DNA from: Bog-473 sp963738135
Lineage (GTDB): Bacteria; Actinomycetota; Acidimicrobiia; Acidimicrobiales; RAAP-2
NCBI GenBank assembly: GCA_963738135.1
Contig: CAVTVK010000004.1
Location: 124,001 to 188,000 of the forward strand
DNA length: 64,000 nucleotides
Direction: 5' to 3'
Below the pieces are notes generated by a model. That model was not told where the DNA came from and searched no databases. It saw nothing but the letters and a program-made list of their open reading frames with translations. The first letter of the stretch is position 1, and each line of letters opens with the position of its first letter. Made by a program: the position numbers and the translations under genes. Below are positions 45,964-54,669 of this stretch, one piece after another.

Positions 45964-47439
45964 TCAGGGCACCAGTGGGTCGGATCCCGGGAGCGACTCG
46001 GTGGCGGCCAGCACCGCTGCGGCGATGTGATCGACCCGCGGCCGCAGGCTTCGGTAGAGCTCGACGGCCGTCGGGCTGGGCTCGATCACGGCCTCCACGG
46101 GGTCGAGCTGGTCGAGCGTGAGCCCCATACCCAGTGCCTTCCCGGCCAGAAGCGCCGCTCCGGCCGAGGCCGCCTCGCCCGACCGGTGGCGCAGCGCCGG
46201 CAGCCCGAGCACGGACGTGAGGACCTCGACCCATACCGGAAGCCCCGACCCGGCACCGCCGAGCGTCACCCCCTCCGCGGTCGATCCCCCGAGACGCCCG
46301 ACCGTGACCACCTCCATCATCCGCGCCACGTCCCAGGCGACGGACTCCACCACGGCCCGTGCCATGTCCGCCGCGCCGTGCGCGGCGCCCAAACCCATGA
46401 AGCCGGCCCGGGCGTCGTCGCGCCACCACGGGGCGCGGGCGCCGTCCAGCCACGGCACGGCGACCACGCCGCGCGCTCCCGGGCCGCTCTCGGCAGCCAG
46501 GCGCCCCAGCTCCTCGGTGCTGCGGCCCGTGAGGCGGCCGAGCCAGGCCAGGAAGGTGCCGGCAGCGGACAACCCACCCTCGAGCAACCATCCGCCGTCC
46601 GCGCCGCGGGTGACCACCGCACCGGCGGGTGAGGGCACGGGGCGCTCCTGCACCGGCACCGACACGTTTGCCGTCGTGCCCCAGCTCACCATGGGGTGGT
46701 GCTCGGACGCGCCGGAGCCCAGCACCTCGCACTGCCGGTCCCCGGCGCCGATGACGATCGGGACCCCGGGCCGCAACCCGAGCTCGGCCGCAGGCACGGG
46801 TTTGAGCTGGCCCACGACGGTGTCGGAGGGCACGACGCTCGGGAGCTTCCCCAGCGCGGGCCCGGCCAACTCTCGCACGGCGTTCCCGTCGAAGTCGTAG
46901 AGGCCGCTCCGCGAGGCGAACGTGGCGTCTGTCACCAGCTGGTCCGTCATCCGGTAGACGATGAAGTCCCGCGGCGACAGGAGGACGTGGGCGGCCGCAA
47001 TGCGCTCGGGTTGGTGCTCGGCCAGCCAGGCCAGCTTCGCCGCCACGGCACCGGCGTCGAGGGGGATGCCGGTCCGGGCCCGGTTGATGTCGTCGCCGCC
47101 CATGCGCTCGGCCAGCGTCCGCGCCGCGGTGGCGGCCCGGTGGTCCGACCACAGGATGCCCTTGCCGATCGGGTCGCCCCCCGCGCCGACGGGGACGAAG
47201 GTCTGCCGGGCGCCCGAGCACGACACCACGTCGACCGCGCCGAAGGCGAGCGGCGCCTGGGCCCGCGCCTCCGCACAGGCGATCACGAGCGACGTCCACC
47301 AGCGCAACGGGTCCTGCTCCGTCCAGCCGACCTGCGGATAGGTGGTCGTCAGCTCCGAGCGGGCCAGCGCCACCAGACCCTCGTCGCCCCACAGGCCGAC
47401 CTTGGTGACCGAGGTGCCGAAATCGATGGTGAGGATCAC
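45964..47439 (-). CDS. FGGY-family carbohydrate kinase
   Basis: A 491-residue kinase of the xylulokinase/gluconokinase family. The phosphate-1 loop is ILTIDFGTSVTKVGLWGDEG; WTEQDPLRWWTSLV follows. The catalytic Asp is in VPIVIGAGDRQCEVLGSGAS, the phosphate-2 loop is VSWGTTANVSVP, and the adenosine motif is VTLGGAGSGLPVWVEVLTSV. It phosphorylates a polyol, ketose or sugar acid; sequence alone does not choose among them. The GTG start overlaps the aldolase stop (GTGA) and its stop lies two bases from the LarA start. The fold and all catalytic motifs are intact. Confidence 0.9.
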   Translation of the reverse strand: MILTIDFGTSVTKVGLWGDEGLVALARSELTTTYPQVGWTEQDPLRWWTSLVIACAEARAQAPLAFGAVDVVSCSGARQTFVPVGAGGDPIGKGILWSDHRAATAARTLAERMGGDDINRARTGIPLDAGAVAAKLAWLAEHQPERIAAAHVLLSPRDFIVYRMTDQLVTDATFASRSGLYDFDGNAVRELAGPALGKLPSVVPSDTVVGQLKPVPAAELGLRPGVPIVIGAGDRQCEVLGSGASEHHPMVSWGTTANVSVPVQERPVPSPAGAVVTRGADGGWLLEGGLSAAGTFLAWLGRLTGRSTEELGRLAAESGPGARGVVAVPWLDGARAPWWRDDARAGFMGLGAAHGAADMARAVVESVAWDVARMMEVVTVGRLGGSTAEGVTLGGAGSGLPVWVEVLTSVLGLPALRHRSGEAASAGAALLAGKALGMGLTLDQLDPVEAVIEPSPTAVELYRSLRPRVDHIAAAVLAATESLPGSDPLVP

Positions 47440-48197
47440 CGGTCGTGCACCAGCGCATGCACCAGCCCGGCCACCTCGGCCGGGTCCGGGTCCTGGTAGA
47501 TGGTGCGGCCCATGGCCATGCCCGCTCCCCCTCCCTCCATCACGTCGCGCACCTCGTCGAGGATGTGGGCGCGGCCGGCCGCGGCACGCGGGCCGCCCAG
47601 GAAGAGGACGGGCACGCTCACGCTGGCCACCACCCGCGCCACGGCGCGCTGGCGCTCGGCGCCCGGCGGCGCCGCGGGCACGGGGACCTTGATCACCGGT
47701 GCGCCCATGTCATGGGCGATGATCGACGCCAGCACGATGCCGTCGGTGTCGCGACGGATGCGCCCCTTGTCCCACAGCAGCGGCTCGATCAGCGCCTCGA
47801 GCCCCGCCTGGCTCGCTTCCTCGAGCACCTGGCCCAGGAGCTCGAGCGCTGCCGCCGTGAGGGGGTCGTCCATGTCGATCCGGGTCATGTGCTTGACGCC
47901 CGACCAGCCGTCGGCGGCCGCCCGCGGCACGCTGGCGATCAGGCGGTCGTCCAGCTCGAAGGCCGAGCCGGCAAGACCCGTGCGGTTGATGGAGAGGTAG
48001 GTGCGGTGCCGGGCGGTCAGGTGGCCCGCCTCGGCCAACCCCGTCAGCGGCTGCGCGGTGGCGAGGATCCCGTCGCACGAGGGCAGCGCCTGCGCCAGCG
48101 ACCCGAAGAACTCGGCCCAGTTCTCCGTCGTCAGCACGGCCCGGGCGCGGTGGTCGGCCGCGAGGACGAGTGCCGGAGTGGGCAGGCCGCTCGTCAT
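47436..48197 (-). CDS. Class I aldolase of the LacD/YihT/Cgl0159-like group
   Basis: ATG 48197 gives 253 residues of a (beta/alpha)8 barrel. VLAADHRARAVLTTENWAEF resembles the start of LacD/YihT and Cgl0159-like aldolases. The probable Schiff-base Lys is in DMGAPVIKVPVPAAPPGAER, then VASVSVPVLFLGGPRAA, and the phosphate-binding end is GGAGMAMGRTIYQ. Such enzymes split tagatose-1,6-bisphosphate, 6-deoxy-6-sulfofructose-1-phosphate or inositol-derived keto-sugar phosphates. The upstream kinase would supply a phosphorylated substrate. Start and stop overlap the two neighbours by 4 bp each. Confidence 0.78.
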   Translation of the reverse strand: MTSGLPTPALVLAADHRARAVLTTENWAEFFGSLAQALPSCDGILATAQPLTGLAEAGHLTARHRTYLSINRTGLAGSAFELDDRLIASVPRAAADGWSGVKHMTRIDMDDPLTAAALELLGQVLEEASQAGLEALIEPLLWDKGRIRRDTDGIVLASIIAHDMGAPVIKVPVPAAPPGAERQRAVARVVASVSVPVLFLGGPRAAAGRAHILDEVRDVMEGGGAGMAMGRTIYQDPDPAEVAGLVHALVHDR

Positions 48198-49081
48198 TGG
48201 CCGCCGGCCAGCGCCAGCACGACCTTGGCCACTGCGGAGAAGTCCTCGCGCCCGTAGCCGGCCGAGCTGCTGGCCGTCAGCAGCTGCCGCGCCGTCGCCG
48301 TCGTCGGCACGGGCACACCGCAACGCGCCGCGTAGGCCATGGCGAGGTCGAGGTCCTTGGCCATGAGGTCGGTCATGAAGCCGGGCTGCCACCCGTTCGA
48401 TGCCGGGCTCTCGGGGATGACCCCGGGCACGGGCAGGCGGGTCCGCACCGCGACACAGTCGCCGGTTGCGTGGGTCAGGACTTGGAACAGCTTCTCCATG
48501 TCGACGCCGGAGCGCAACGCCATGGCGGTCGCCTCGGCCGTCGCCGTCATCTGCGCCGCGTAGATCACCTGGTTGCAGAGCTTGACCACCTGGCCCATGC
48601 CCGGACCGCCGACGTGCACCACGAGACCGGCGAAGGGATCGACCGCCGGCTCGACCTCGGCCAACGTGGCGGCGTCCCCGCCGACCATCAGGGTGAGCGT
48701 GCCCTTCTGCGCGCCGCCCGTACCTCCTGAGAGTGGCGCATCGAGGTAGCGCGCCCCGGTCTCCCCGACGCGGGAGTGCTGCGCCCGCTCCACCTCGGGA
48801 TCGATGGTGGAGGTGTCGATGACCGTCTTGCCCGGACCGAGCGCCGGCAGCATGGCGTCGATCACCTCAATGACCTCGGGCGAATTGGGCACGCACAACA
48901 TGACGATGTCCGAGGCTTGCGCCACGCCGAGCGGCGAACCGCCGTCGGCCGCGCCCTGCGCCACCACCGCGTCGATCGGCCCCCGGCTGCGCGAGGCGAC
49001 GCTCACGTCATGGCCGGCCGCGACGAGGTGGCCCGCCATGGGCAGGCCCATGGCCCCGAGGCCGATGAATCCGATGCGCAT
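48194..49081 (-). CDS. 3-hydroxyisobutyrate dehydrogenase-family NAD(P)-dependent oxidoreductase
   Basis: The 295-residue beta-hydroxyacid dehydrogenase begins MRIGFIGLGAMGLPMAGHLV. The substrate loop is YLDAPLSGGTGGAQKGTLTL and the catalytic Lys is in GQVVKLCNQVIYAAQ. Members reduce tartronate, succinate or sulfolactaldehyde semialdehydes, or oxidise 3-hydroxyisobutyrate. In this operon it follows the glycosidase and precedes the aldolase, so it probably acts on a C3 aldehyde fragment, or as a sugar-acid dehydrogenase. The stop overlaps the aldolase ATG (ATGA). Confidence 0.9.
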   Translation of the reverse strand: MRIGFIGLGAMGLPMAGHLVAAGHDVSVASRSRGPIDAVVAQGAADGGSPLGVAQASDIVMLCVPNSPEVIEVIDAMLPALGPGKTVIDTSTIDPEVERAQHSRVGETGARYLDAPLSGGTGGAQKGTLTLMVGGDAATLAEVEPAVDPFAGLVVHVGGPGMGQVVKLCNQVIYAAQMTATAEATAMALRSGVDMEKLFQVLTHATGDCVAVRTRLPVPGVIPESPASNGWQPGFMTDLMAKDLDLAMAYAARCGVPVPTTATARQLLTASSSAGYGREDFSAVAKVVLALAGGQ

Positions 49082-49104
49082 GCGCGTCCCTCCCGACGTC
49101 AGGC

Positions 49105-50463
49105 TCAGCGTGCGGCGAACTGGGGCAGCCACTCCGCCGTGCCGGAGAGGAGCTCGTCGACCATGGCGTCAGTCGTGTGCAGATCGCCCCGCCCCGCCAG
49201 TGGGTCGAGCGCGAAGGCCTCCCCCGCCAGCGTGCGATCGCCGCGCAGCGCCGCCTCGACGGTGAGCTCCTGCGTGGCGACGTGGCGGCGGACGATCTCG
49301 TCGTAGGGGGTGGGCAGAGCAGTCTTGTCGCGGCCGCGGATGCCGTCGCCGTCGATGACGCAGATCGACTCGATCACCGCGTCGGCGGGCATCCCGACGG
49401 CCTGCCCGACGTTGGGGATGTTCACCGGGGCCTCGAACGGCTCGCCGGTGAGCATGGCCTCAATCATCGGCGAGGGCAGCTCGCCGGACTGCCAGGTCTG
49501 CAGGGTCTTGGTCCCGGCCAGCCAGGCGTCGACATCGGCGACGTATTCGGCCTGGTGTTGCTCGCGCCGTGCAATGGGACTCAGGTCGATGTTGTAGGCC
49601 GCGCCCCATGCGGACTCGGGTGTCAGGGCGAACGAGACGAACTCGGCGATATGGCGGTCACCGGCCGCCGGGAAGGTGCCCCAGCGCTCGAGCAGCGTCA
49701 GCTTGAAGAGATGCCGCTGGGCGAAATCGAGCTTGGAGAACTTGTCGGCCTCGGGGCGGCCGGCGTACGGGGTCAGCGCGGTCAGGCCGCCGACCTCGTC
49801 GACCAGGTTGCGCAGCGCCGCGAAGCCGTCAGCGCCGTCCACCTCGAGCGAGGTCAGGACGGGGAAGTGGTTGACGCCCGTCACCGAGGCGCTGACCGCC
49901 TCGAAGGGCCGACCCAGGGCGATGGCCATGTCCATGCAGAAGTTGCCCACCTCGTGGCAGAGGCCGACCGTCTTGATGCTGGTCTCGCGGCACACCGCGC
50001 GGGTCAACGCCGTCATCGGGTTGGTGATGTTGAAGAGCCAGGCGTCGGGACAGCGCTCCTCCATCGCCTTGCCGATGCCGACGAGCACCGGGACGTTCCG
50101 CAGGGCCCGATTGATGCCGCCCGGACCGACCGTGTCCCCCACCGTCTGGGTGATGCCGTGGGTGGCCGGGACGTCGAGGTCCACCGCCATGGAGCGGAAG
50201 CCGCCGGTCGAGATGCACACGATGACGAAGTCGGCCCCGTCGAGGGACGCATGGAGGTCGGTGGTGGTGGCGATCGTCGCCTTGGCGTCCATGGCCTCGT
50301 TCAGCTTGTGGGCCAAGGCCTCCATTTTGGGCAACGGCGCCGGGTCGATGTCCTCGAGCACCAGGTGCATGCCGGCGAGGGCGGGGGTCCCGAAGAGGTC
50401 CGCCATCAACTCCGGGCCCCACTGGTAGCTGCCGCCGCCGACGATCGTCACTTGGGTAGGCAC
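49105..50463 (-). CDS. NAD-dependent glycosidase of the GH4/GH188-like type
   Basis: A 452-residue enzyme with an N-terminal Rossmann fold, VTIVGGGSYQWGPELMADLF. Metal and substrate residues are N148 in NITNPM, C169-H170-E171 in GLCHEVGNF and H199 in TGVNHFPVL. The CHE motif with N and H is the Mn(II)/NAD(+) centre of family GH4, whose enzymes cleave glycosides through C3 oxidation and elimination. GH188 sulfoquinovosidases are relatives that share this chemistry. It is the first gene of the overlapping operon, 23 bp from a divergent DoxX gene, so the promoter is in or near that gap. Specificity (alpha-glucoside, galacturonide or sulfosugar) is not settled by eye. Confidence 0.87.
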   Translation of the reverse strand: MPTQVTIVGGGSYQWGPELMADLFGTPALAGMHLVLEDIDPAPLPKMEALAHKLNEAMDAKATIATTTDLHASLDGADFVIVCISTGGFRSMAVDLDVPATHGITQTVGDTVGPGGINRALRNVPVLVGIGKAMEERCPDAWLFNITNPMTALTRAVCRETSIKTVGLCHEVGNFCMDMAIALGRPFEAVSASVTGVNHFPVLTSLEVDGADGFAALRNLVDEVGGLTALTPYAGRPEADKFSKLDFAQRHLFKLTLLERWGTFPAAGDRHIAEFVSFALTPESAWGAAYNIDLSPIARREQHQAEYVADVDAWLAGTKTLQTWQSGELPSPMIEAMLTGEPFEAPVNIPNVGQAVGMPADAVIESICVIDGDGIRGRDKTALPTPYDEIVRRHVATQELTVEAALRGDRTLAGEAFALDPLAGRGDLHTTDAMVDELLSGTAEWLPQFAAR

Positions 50464-50486
50464 GCCGCCACAGTACAGTCCCGCTC

Positions 50487-50870
50487 ATGGTTCGCCTCCG
50501 ACGTCGCGCTCCCGTTGCGCTCGCCGCCCTCTTCGCGGGAAGCGGGATCGTGCACCTGGTCCGCCCCGGGTCCTTCGCGTCGATCATGCCGCGCGCCATC
50601 CCCGAGGAGCACCACACCAACCTGATCTACGCGAGCGGCGTGCTGGAGCTCGTGTGCGCCGCCGGCCTCATCCGGCGCACGCGCTGGGCACCTGCCGCCA
50701 GCCTGGCCACGCTGGCTGCCGTCTTCCCGGCCAACGTCCAGATGGCGCTCGATGCGGGAACCGGCCGCAACAGCGGTCCGTCCGACAGCAGGGCCGTCGC
50801 CTGGGGTCGCCTCCCCCTGCAGCTGGTCATGGCCTGGGCGGCGCTCCAGGCGCGGCCTCGCAGATCCTGA
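50487..50870 (+). CDS. DoxX-like small membrane protein
   Basis: 127 residues with four predicted helices: VALAALFAGSGIVHLVRPGS, NLIYASGVLELVCAAGLIRR, ASLATLAAVFPANVQMALDA and LPLQLVMAWAALQARP. The G-I-x-H-x-x-x-P start and P-x-x-H-x-N-L-I-Y-A-S-G-x-x-E block match the DoxX/DoxD-like family seen next to many metabolic genes, with unknown activity. It is followed three bases later by a GNAT gene, and is divergent from the GH4 operon. Confidence 0.82.
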   Translation: MVRLRRRAPVALAALFAGSGIVHLVRPGSFASIMPRAIPEEHHTNLIYASGVLELVCAAGLIRRTRWAPAASLATLAAVFPANVQMALDAGTGRNSGPSDSRAVAWGRLPLQLVMAWAALQARPRRS

Positions 50871-50873
50871 CCC

Positions 50874-51287
50874 GTGGAGATCCGGGTGCTCCGCCCCGGT
50901 GAGGACGGACTCGTCGCGGCGGCCTCCCATCTGTTCGACGGACCGACTCGGCCCGACGCCACGGACCGCTTCCTCGCCGAGGACGGGCACCACCTACTGA
51001 TCGCCTACGAGGACGGGCGACCCGTGGGGTTCGTCAGCGGGGTGGAGGTCACCCACCCCGACAAGGGCACAGAGATGTTCCTCTACGAGCTCGCCGTCGA
51101 CGAGCCCTTCCGCCGGCGGGGCGTCGGGTCCGCGCTGACCGAACGCCTCGCCGCCCTGGCCCGCGAGGCCGGCTGCTACGGCATGTGGGTGATCACCGAC
51201 CACGACAACGAGGCCGCCCGTGCCACCTACGAGGGGACCGGCGGGGTGCCCGAGACGGGGCAGGTCGTGGAGGTCTGGACCTTCTGA
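50874..51287 (+). CDS. GNAT N-acetyltransferase, AAC(3)-I-like
   Basis: 137 residues from GTG 50874: VEIRVLRPGEDGLVAAASHL, LLIAYEDGRPVGFVSGVEVT, FLYELAVDEPFRRRGVGSAL and NEAARATYEGTGGVPE. The RRRGVGSA loop binds acetyl-CoA. The start and the VGFVSGVEV-T-HPDKG-x-EMFLYEL block resemble AAC(3)-I aminoglycoside acetyltransferases, but the similarity covers many environmental proteins without resistance. Treat the substrate as unknown. Same-strand with the DoxX gene. Confidence 0.85.
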   Translation: MEIRVLRPGEDGLVAAASHLFDGPTRPDATDRFLAEDGHHLLIAYEDGRPVGFVSGVEVTHPDKGTEMFLYELAVDEPFRRRGVGSALTERLAALAREAGCYGMWVITDHDNEAARATYEGTGGVPETGQVVEVWTF

Positions 51288-51358
51288 CCGCCTGCGTGCG
51301 TGGGAACCAGAGCCGGCGCAGCGCCAACGCGGCCGAGCCGATCAGGTCGCTCCGGGGC

Positions 51359-51847
51359 TCAGGTCAGGCGCTTCTCTCCCCAGAAACAGGCGAAGGGATT
51401 GTCGTTGTAGGCGGCGATCTCGCCATACCCCGCGGCGCGGTACAGCCGCTGGGCGTGCGGCTGTTTGGGGCCCGTATCGAGTCGGACGGACGCATACCCG
51501 AGAACACGGGCCGCTTCCTCGAGCGCGCCCAGGAGCTGTGCCGCCACCCCGCGCGAGCGGGCGTCGGGGCGTACGTACATCCGTTTGATCTCCGCCACCC
51601 CGTCCGTCAGGCGGCGAAGCCCTCCGCCGGCCACGGCCTCGGTGCCGCTGTACCCGACGTAGTAGGCGCCGGTGGGCGGACGCAGCTCCGCCGGCAGCAG
51701 CGGTGGATTGTCCAGACGGCTTGCGTTGTCGTACGCGCCGACGAGCTCGACCCGCATGGCCGCCAGCAGCTCCGTGGCGGGCTCTGCCTCGGGATCGCAC
51801 AGGACGAAACGGACCGAGCGGGGGACCCCGGCCGGGTCCGCGCTCAC
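51359..51847 (-). CDS. GNAT family N-acetyltransferase
   Basis: GTG 51847 overlaps the epimerase stop (GTGA) and gives 162 residues: LLAAMRVELVGAYDNASRLD, GYSGTEAVAGGGLRRLTDGV, AEIKRMYVRPDARSRGVAAQ and LDTGPKQPHAQRLYRAAGYG. The R-x-x-G-V-A loop and the terminal AQRLYRAAGY are standard for GNAT. The MRVELxxxYxx start and the IKRMYVRP block occur in the family of small-molecule or MarR-linked acetyltransferases. Substrate unknown. It is downstream of the NAD-dependent epimerase. Confidence 0.88.
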   Translation of the reverse strand: MSADPAGVPRSVRFVLCDPEAEPATELLAAMRVELVGAYDNASRLDNPPLLPAELRPPTGAYYVGYSGTEAVAGGGLRRLTDGVAEIKRMYVRPDARSRGVAAQLLGALEEAARVLGYASVRLDTGPKQPHAQRLYRAAGYGEIAAYNDNPFACFWGEKRLT

Positions 51848-52764
51848 TGCACCAGGTCGGGATGCAGGGCCTTGGCCATCCGGCGCATGCCCTCGCGCCA
51901 AGGGACGCCGGTCGGCCCCGCCAGCTCGTGCATGCGGGTCGTGTCGATCTGCACGCTGTCGATCGTCTGCGCCGTGGGCTCGAAGCGCGCCTCTGTTCCG
52001 GCCAGGCCGGCGAGGTAGGTGCACCACTCCTCAATGCTGACCGGCTCGCTCCCGCCCCAGTTGACCGTCACCGCCGGCACGGACGCGGCCGCCAGCAGGC
52101 GCGGCACCATGGCCAGGATGTCGTCCGCGTGGAGTGGGTGATAGACGCTCGGCGCGTCCACGTGCACCGGAATGGCCGAGCCGTTCAGCATCATGTGCAG
52201 GTGGATCGCCGGCCAGCCGCCGTTGTCGCCATAGGGCACGGACAACCGGGCGATCGTGGTCGGGAGTCCGTATCGCTCCGCAGCCCAGCGGGCCGTTCCC
52301 TCGGCGGCGATCTTGCAGATGCTGTAGGTGCGGAGGAACGGCCAGACGCCGTGGTTGTCCCCGAGCGGCCCGTCCTCGTCGAAGACGCGGTGCCCCTCCG
52401 GCTTGTAGACGGCGGTGGACGAGCAGTGCAGGAAGGCGCGGGCGTCCTGGTGATGCTCCATGAGGTACGCGAGGCCTCCGCTGTTGGCGGCCAGGTCCTT
52501 TTCCCAGTCGTTGGTCTTGGCCACGGCGAAGTGGAGGACGTACTCGGCGTCCTGGGGCAGTCCGCCCAGGTCGCCGGACACCAGGTCGACCGGCACGCAC
52601 TCGACGCCGGAGGCCTCGAGCTGGGCCCGCGCCGCGGCGTCGGTGAAACGGGCCGCACCGATGACCCGGTTGTCGCGGGCCAGGGCAGTCGCCAACGGTC
52701 GCGCCACCTGTCCCGTGACCCCGGTGACGACGATGGTGCTTCCCTGCAGTTTGTCTGGACTCAT
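51844..52764 (-). CDS. NAD-dependent epimerase/dehydratase (extended SDR)
   Basis: 306 residues from ATG 52764. The Rossmann start is STIVVTGVTGQVARPLATAL, with the GxxGxxG form. The NAD-binding Asp is in VPVDLVSGDLGGL; the catalytic part has Ser in FLHCSSTAVYKPEG and Tyr/Lys in LRTYSICKIAAEGTARWA. RLSVPYGDNGGWPAIHLHMM follows. It is an extended SDR acting on nucleotide sugars or similar compounds. The gene is divergent from a DUF1543-like gene with 22 bp between starts, and its stop overlaps the GNAT start. Confidence 0.9.
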   Translation of the reverse strand: MSPDKLQGSTIVVTGVTGQVARPLATALARDNRVIGAARFTDAAARAQLEASGVECVPVDLVSGDLGGLPQDAEYVLHFAVAKTNDWEKDLAANSGGLAYLMEHHQDARAFLHCSSTAVYKPEGHRVFDEDGPLGDNHGVWPFLRTYSICKIAAEGTARWAAERYGLPTTIARLSVPYGDNGGWPAIHLHMMLNGSAIPVHVDAPSVYHPLHADDILAMVPRLLAAASVPAVTVNWGGSEPVSIEEWCTYLAGLAGTEARFEPTAQTIDSVQIDTTRMHELAGPTGVPWREGMRRMAKALHPDLVQ

Positions 52765-52786
52765 AGGTCCCTTCGTACTCGCTACG

Positions 52787-53041
52787 ATGCCGCGCGTGCA
52801 CCTCTTCGCGGCATTCCTGGGTGGTGAGCTCGGAGCGGGCCGGATGGGCGAGGACCACGAAGTGGTGTTCGTCGTGGCCGAGGACATGGCATCGGCCCGG
52901 CGGGCCGCCCAGGCCAAGTGGGGCGGCGACGGCCGCCCTCACGTTGATGCCCTCACCCGTCTGGACATGATCGACGGCTTCACCGTCGGCCTCGAGCCGG
53001 CCGGGTCGGGCGACACCACCCAGACCGAGGGCTACAACTGA
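52787..53041 (+). CDS. DUF1543-like domain protein
   Basis: ATG 52787 gives 84 residues: MPRVHLFAAFLGGELGAGRM, then GEDHEVVFVVAEDMASARRA and HVDALTRLDMIDGFTVGLEP. The L-F-x-x-x-L-G-G start, the H-E-V-V-F-V-V block and the H-x-D-x-x-x-x-L-D-x-x-D-G-F end are those of DUF1543 proteins. No function is known for that family. The stop lies three bases before the convergent SDR stop. Confidence 0.75.
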   Translation: MPRVHLFAAFLGGELGAGRMGEDHEVVFVVAEDMASARRAAQAKWGGDGRPHVDALTRLDMIDGFTVGLEPAGSGDTTQTEGYN

Positions 53042-53044
53042 AGC

Positions 53045-53821
53045 TCACACCGCCGGAGACAGTCCCCCGTCGAGGTTGATCGCCGTCCCGGTCAGATACG
53101 AGGCGCGCGACGACAGCAGGAAGCAGCCGAGGTCGGCGAACTCGGCGGCCCGACCGAAGCGGCCGAGCGGAATTGCCGCATCGGCGGCGAAGCGCTCGTA
53201 GAACTCGCCCATCCCGATTCCCGCGTTCGCGGCCATGCGGACCCATTGCCCGCTCTCGATGAGCCCGATGAGGATGGCGTTGACCCGGATGTCGTCCGGC
53301 GCGAGCTCCTTCGAGAGTGCCTTCATCAACGCCATCCCCGCGGCGCGGGTCACCGAGCTCGGCTCGCTGGACGCACCCGGTGCCTTGGCCGACACGGCCA
53401 GCGTGAACACGACGGCGCCGCTGCTGGCCCGCAGGTGTGGAGCAGCCAGCCGGGTGAGCCGCACCGAGGCCATCAGCTTGAGTTGGAGGTCGGACTCCCA
53501 GGCCGCGTCGTCCAACGTCTCGATGGAGCCACCCGAGGACCGTCCGGCATTGTGGACCACCCCGTCGATGTGGCCCCAGCGCGAGACGGCGGCCTCGACG
53601 AACGCCTCGAGGTCGCGGGCGTCCGAGACGTCGGCCCGCAGGGCCAGCACGTCGCCGCCGGCTTCGCGCACGGCTTCTTCCGCCGAACGGAGCCTGTCCT
53701 CGTCACGGCCGCACACGGCGACGGCTGCGCCCTCCCTGGCCAGCTGCGTGGCCAAGGCCAGCCCCAGTCCGTCGGTACCCCCGGTGATCAGGACGGTCTT
53801 GCCGGCCAGCTCGAGATCCAT
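53045..53821 (-). CDS. SDR family oxidoreductase with an altered active site
   Basis: 258 residues: KTVLITGGTDGLGLALATQL for cofactor binding, GVVHNAGRSSGGSIETL, a C-terminal TGTAINLDGGLSPAV tail. The fold is standard. Where Ser and YxxxK should be, the sequence reads FTLAVSAKAPGASSEPSSVT, then RAAGMALMKALSKELAPD. Tyr is missing and the Lys is displaced. This SVTRAAG form recurs in a group of actinobacterial SDRs, so it is probably ancestral and not an error. Activity as a dehydrogenase is therefore uncertain. It follows a second SDR gene by three bases and is co-transcribed with it. Confidence 0.88.
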   Translation of the reverse strand: MDLELAGKTVLITGGTDGLGLALATQLAREGAAVAVCGRDEDRLRSAEEAVREAGGDVLALRADVSDARDLEAFVEAAVSRWGHIDGVVHNAGRSSGGSIETLDDAAWESDLQLKLMASVRLTRLAAPHLRASSGAVVFTLAVSAKAPGASSEPSSVTRAAGMALMKALSKELAPDDIRVNAILIGLIESGQWVRMAANAGIGMGEFYERFAADAAIPLGRFGRAAEFADLGCFLLSSRASYLTGTAINLDGGLSPAV

Positions 53822-53824
53822 CGC

Positions 53825-54584
53825 TCAGCGCTCCTGCTCGGTCGGCCTGATCAGGATTTCGTTGACGGCGACGCGGCGTGGCTGGGTCACGGCGTAGCGG
53901 ATGCTTTCCGCGATGTCCTGCGACTGCATGATCTCAATGCCGCCGAACGTCTGAGCCATGCCTTCGAGGATCTCGGCCCGGTTGTGGGAGGCGAGCTCGG
54001 TTGCGACGGCTCCGGGCTCAATGAGCGTCACGCGGACGTGCCTGGCCGTGACCTCCTGGCGGAGCGATTCGCTGAAGGCGCCAACGCCGTGCTTGGTGGC
54101 GTTGTACACGCCGCTGTTGAGCCGGGCCACCCGCCCCGCCACCGAGCTCACGTTGACGACATCGGCCACCGAGCGCGGCTCGTCCTCGGCCGCCGCCAGC
54201 AGGTGCGGCAGCGCGGCATGGGTGCAGTAGAGGAGGCCCAGCACATTCAAATTGACCATGCGCTGCCACTCCTCGACCGGCGCGCCCACGATCGGCCCCA
54301 ACAGCATCACGCCGGCGTTGTTCACCAGCACGTCCAGTCGGCCCAATTCGCGCCACCGCGCTGCTGACGGCGTCTTCGGCCTGGGCCTGGTCCGTGATGT
54401 CCGCCTCGATCGCCAGGGCCCTGCCGGAACCAATGCGCTCAGCCAAGACCTCGAGGCGGTCACGCCGCCTGGCGACGAGTGCCACCCGGGCGCCTTCGTC
54501 GGCCAGCGCAACCGCCGTCGCCTCGCCGATGCCACTGCTGGCGCCGGTCACGAGTGCGACCGTCCCGTCCAGTCTGTTCGTCAT
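53825..54584 (-). CDS. SDR family oxidoreductase, one frameshift
   Basis: ATG 54584 starts MTNRLDGTVALVTGASSGIG. The active site is normal: VLVNNAGVMLLGPIVGAP, VNVSSVAGRVARLNSGVYNA, then TKHGVGAFSESLRQEV. The N-terminal 75 residues and the rest are in different frames, with the shift near 54350 (VSSAVARIG to ELGRLDVLVNNAG). Corrected length is about 253. The RVTLIEPGAVATELASHNR end resembles bacterial SDRs that reduce carbonyls of small ketones. Paired with the SDR downstream; substrate unknown. Confidence 0.88.
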
Positions 54585-54669
54585 GGAGCCTCCACGTGTC
54601 GTCGTGTCCGGGCCACTCCGGGCCTCCGCCACGGTCTACCGGATCACGTGGTGGCTCCGCTCGCAGCGC

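Noticed and set aside
50874..51287. Aminoglycoside resistance gene
   Set aside because: The AAC(3)-I-like pattern is common in environmental GNAT proteins; there is no mobile context.
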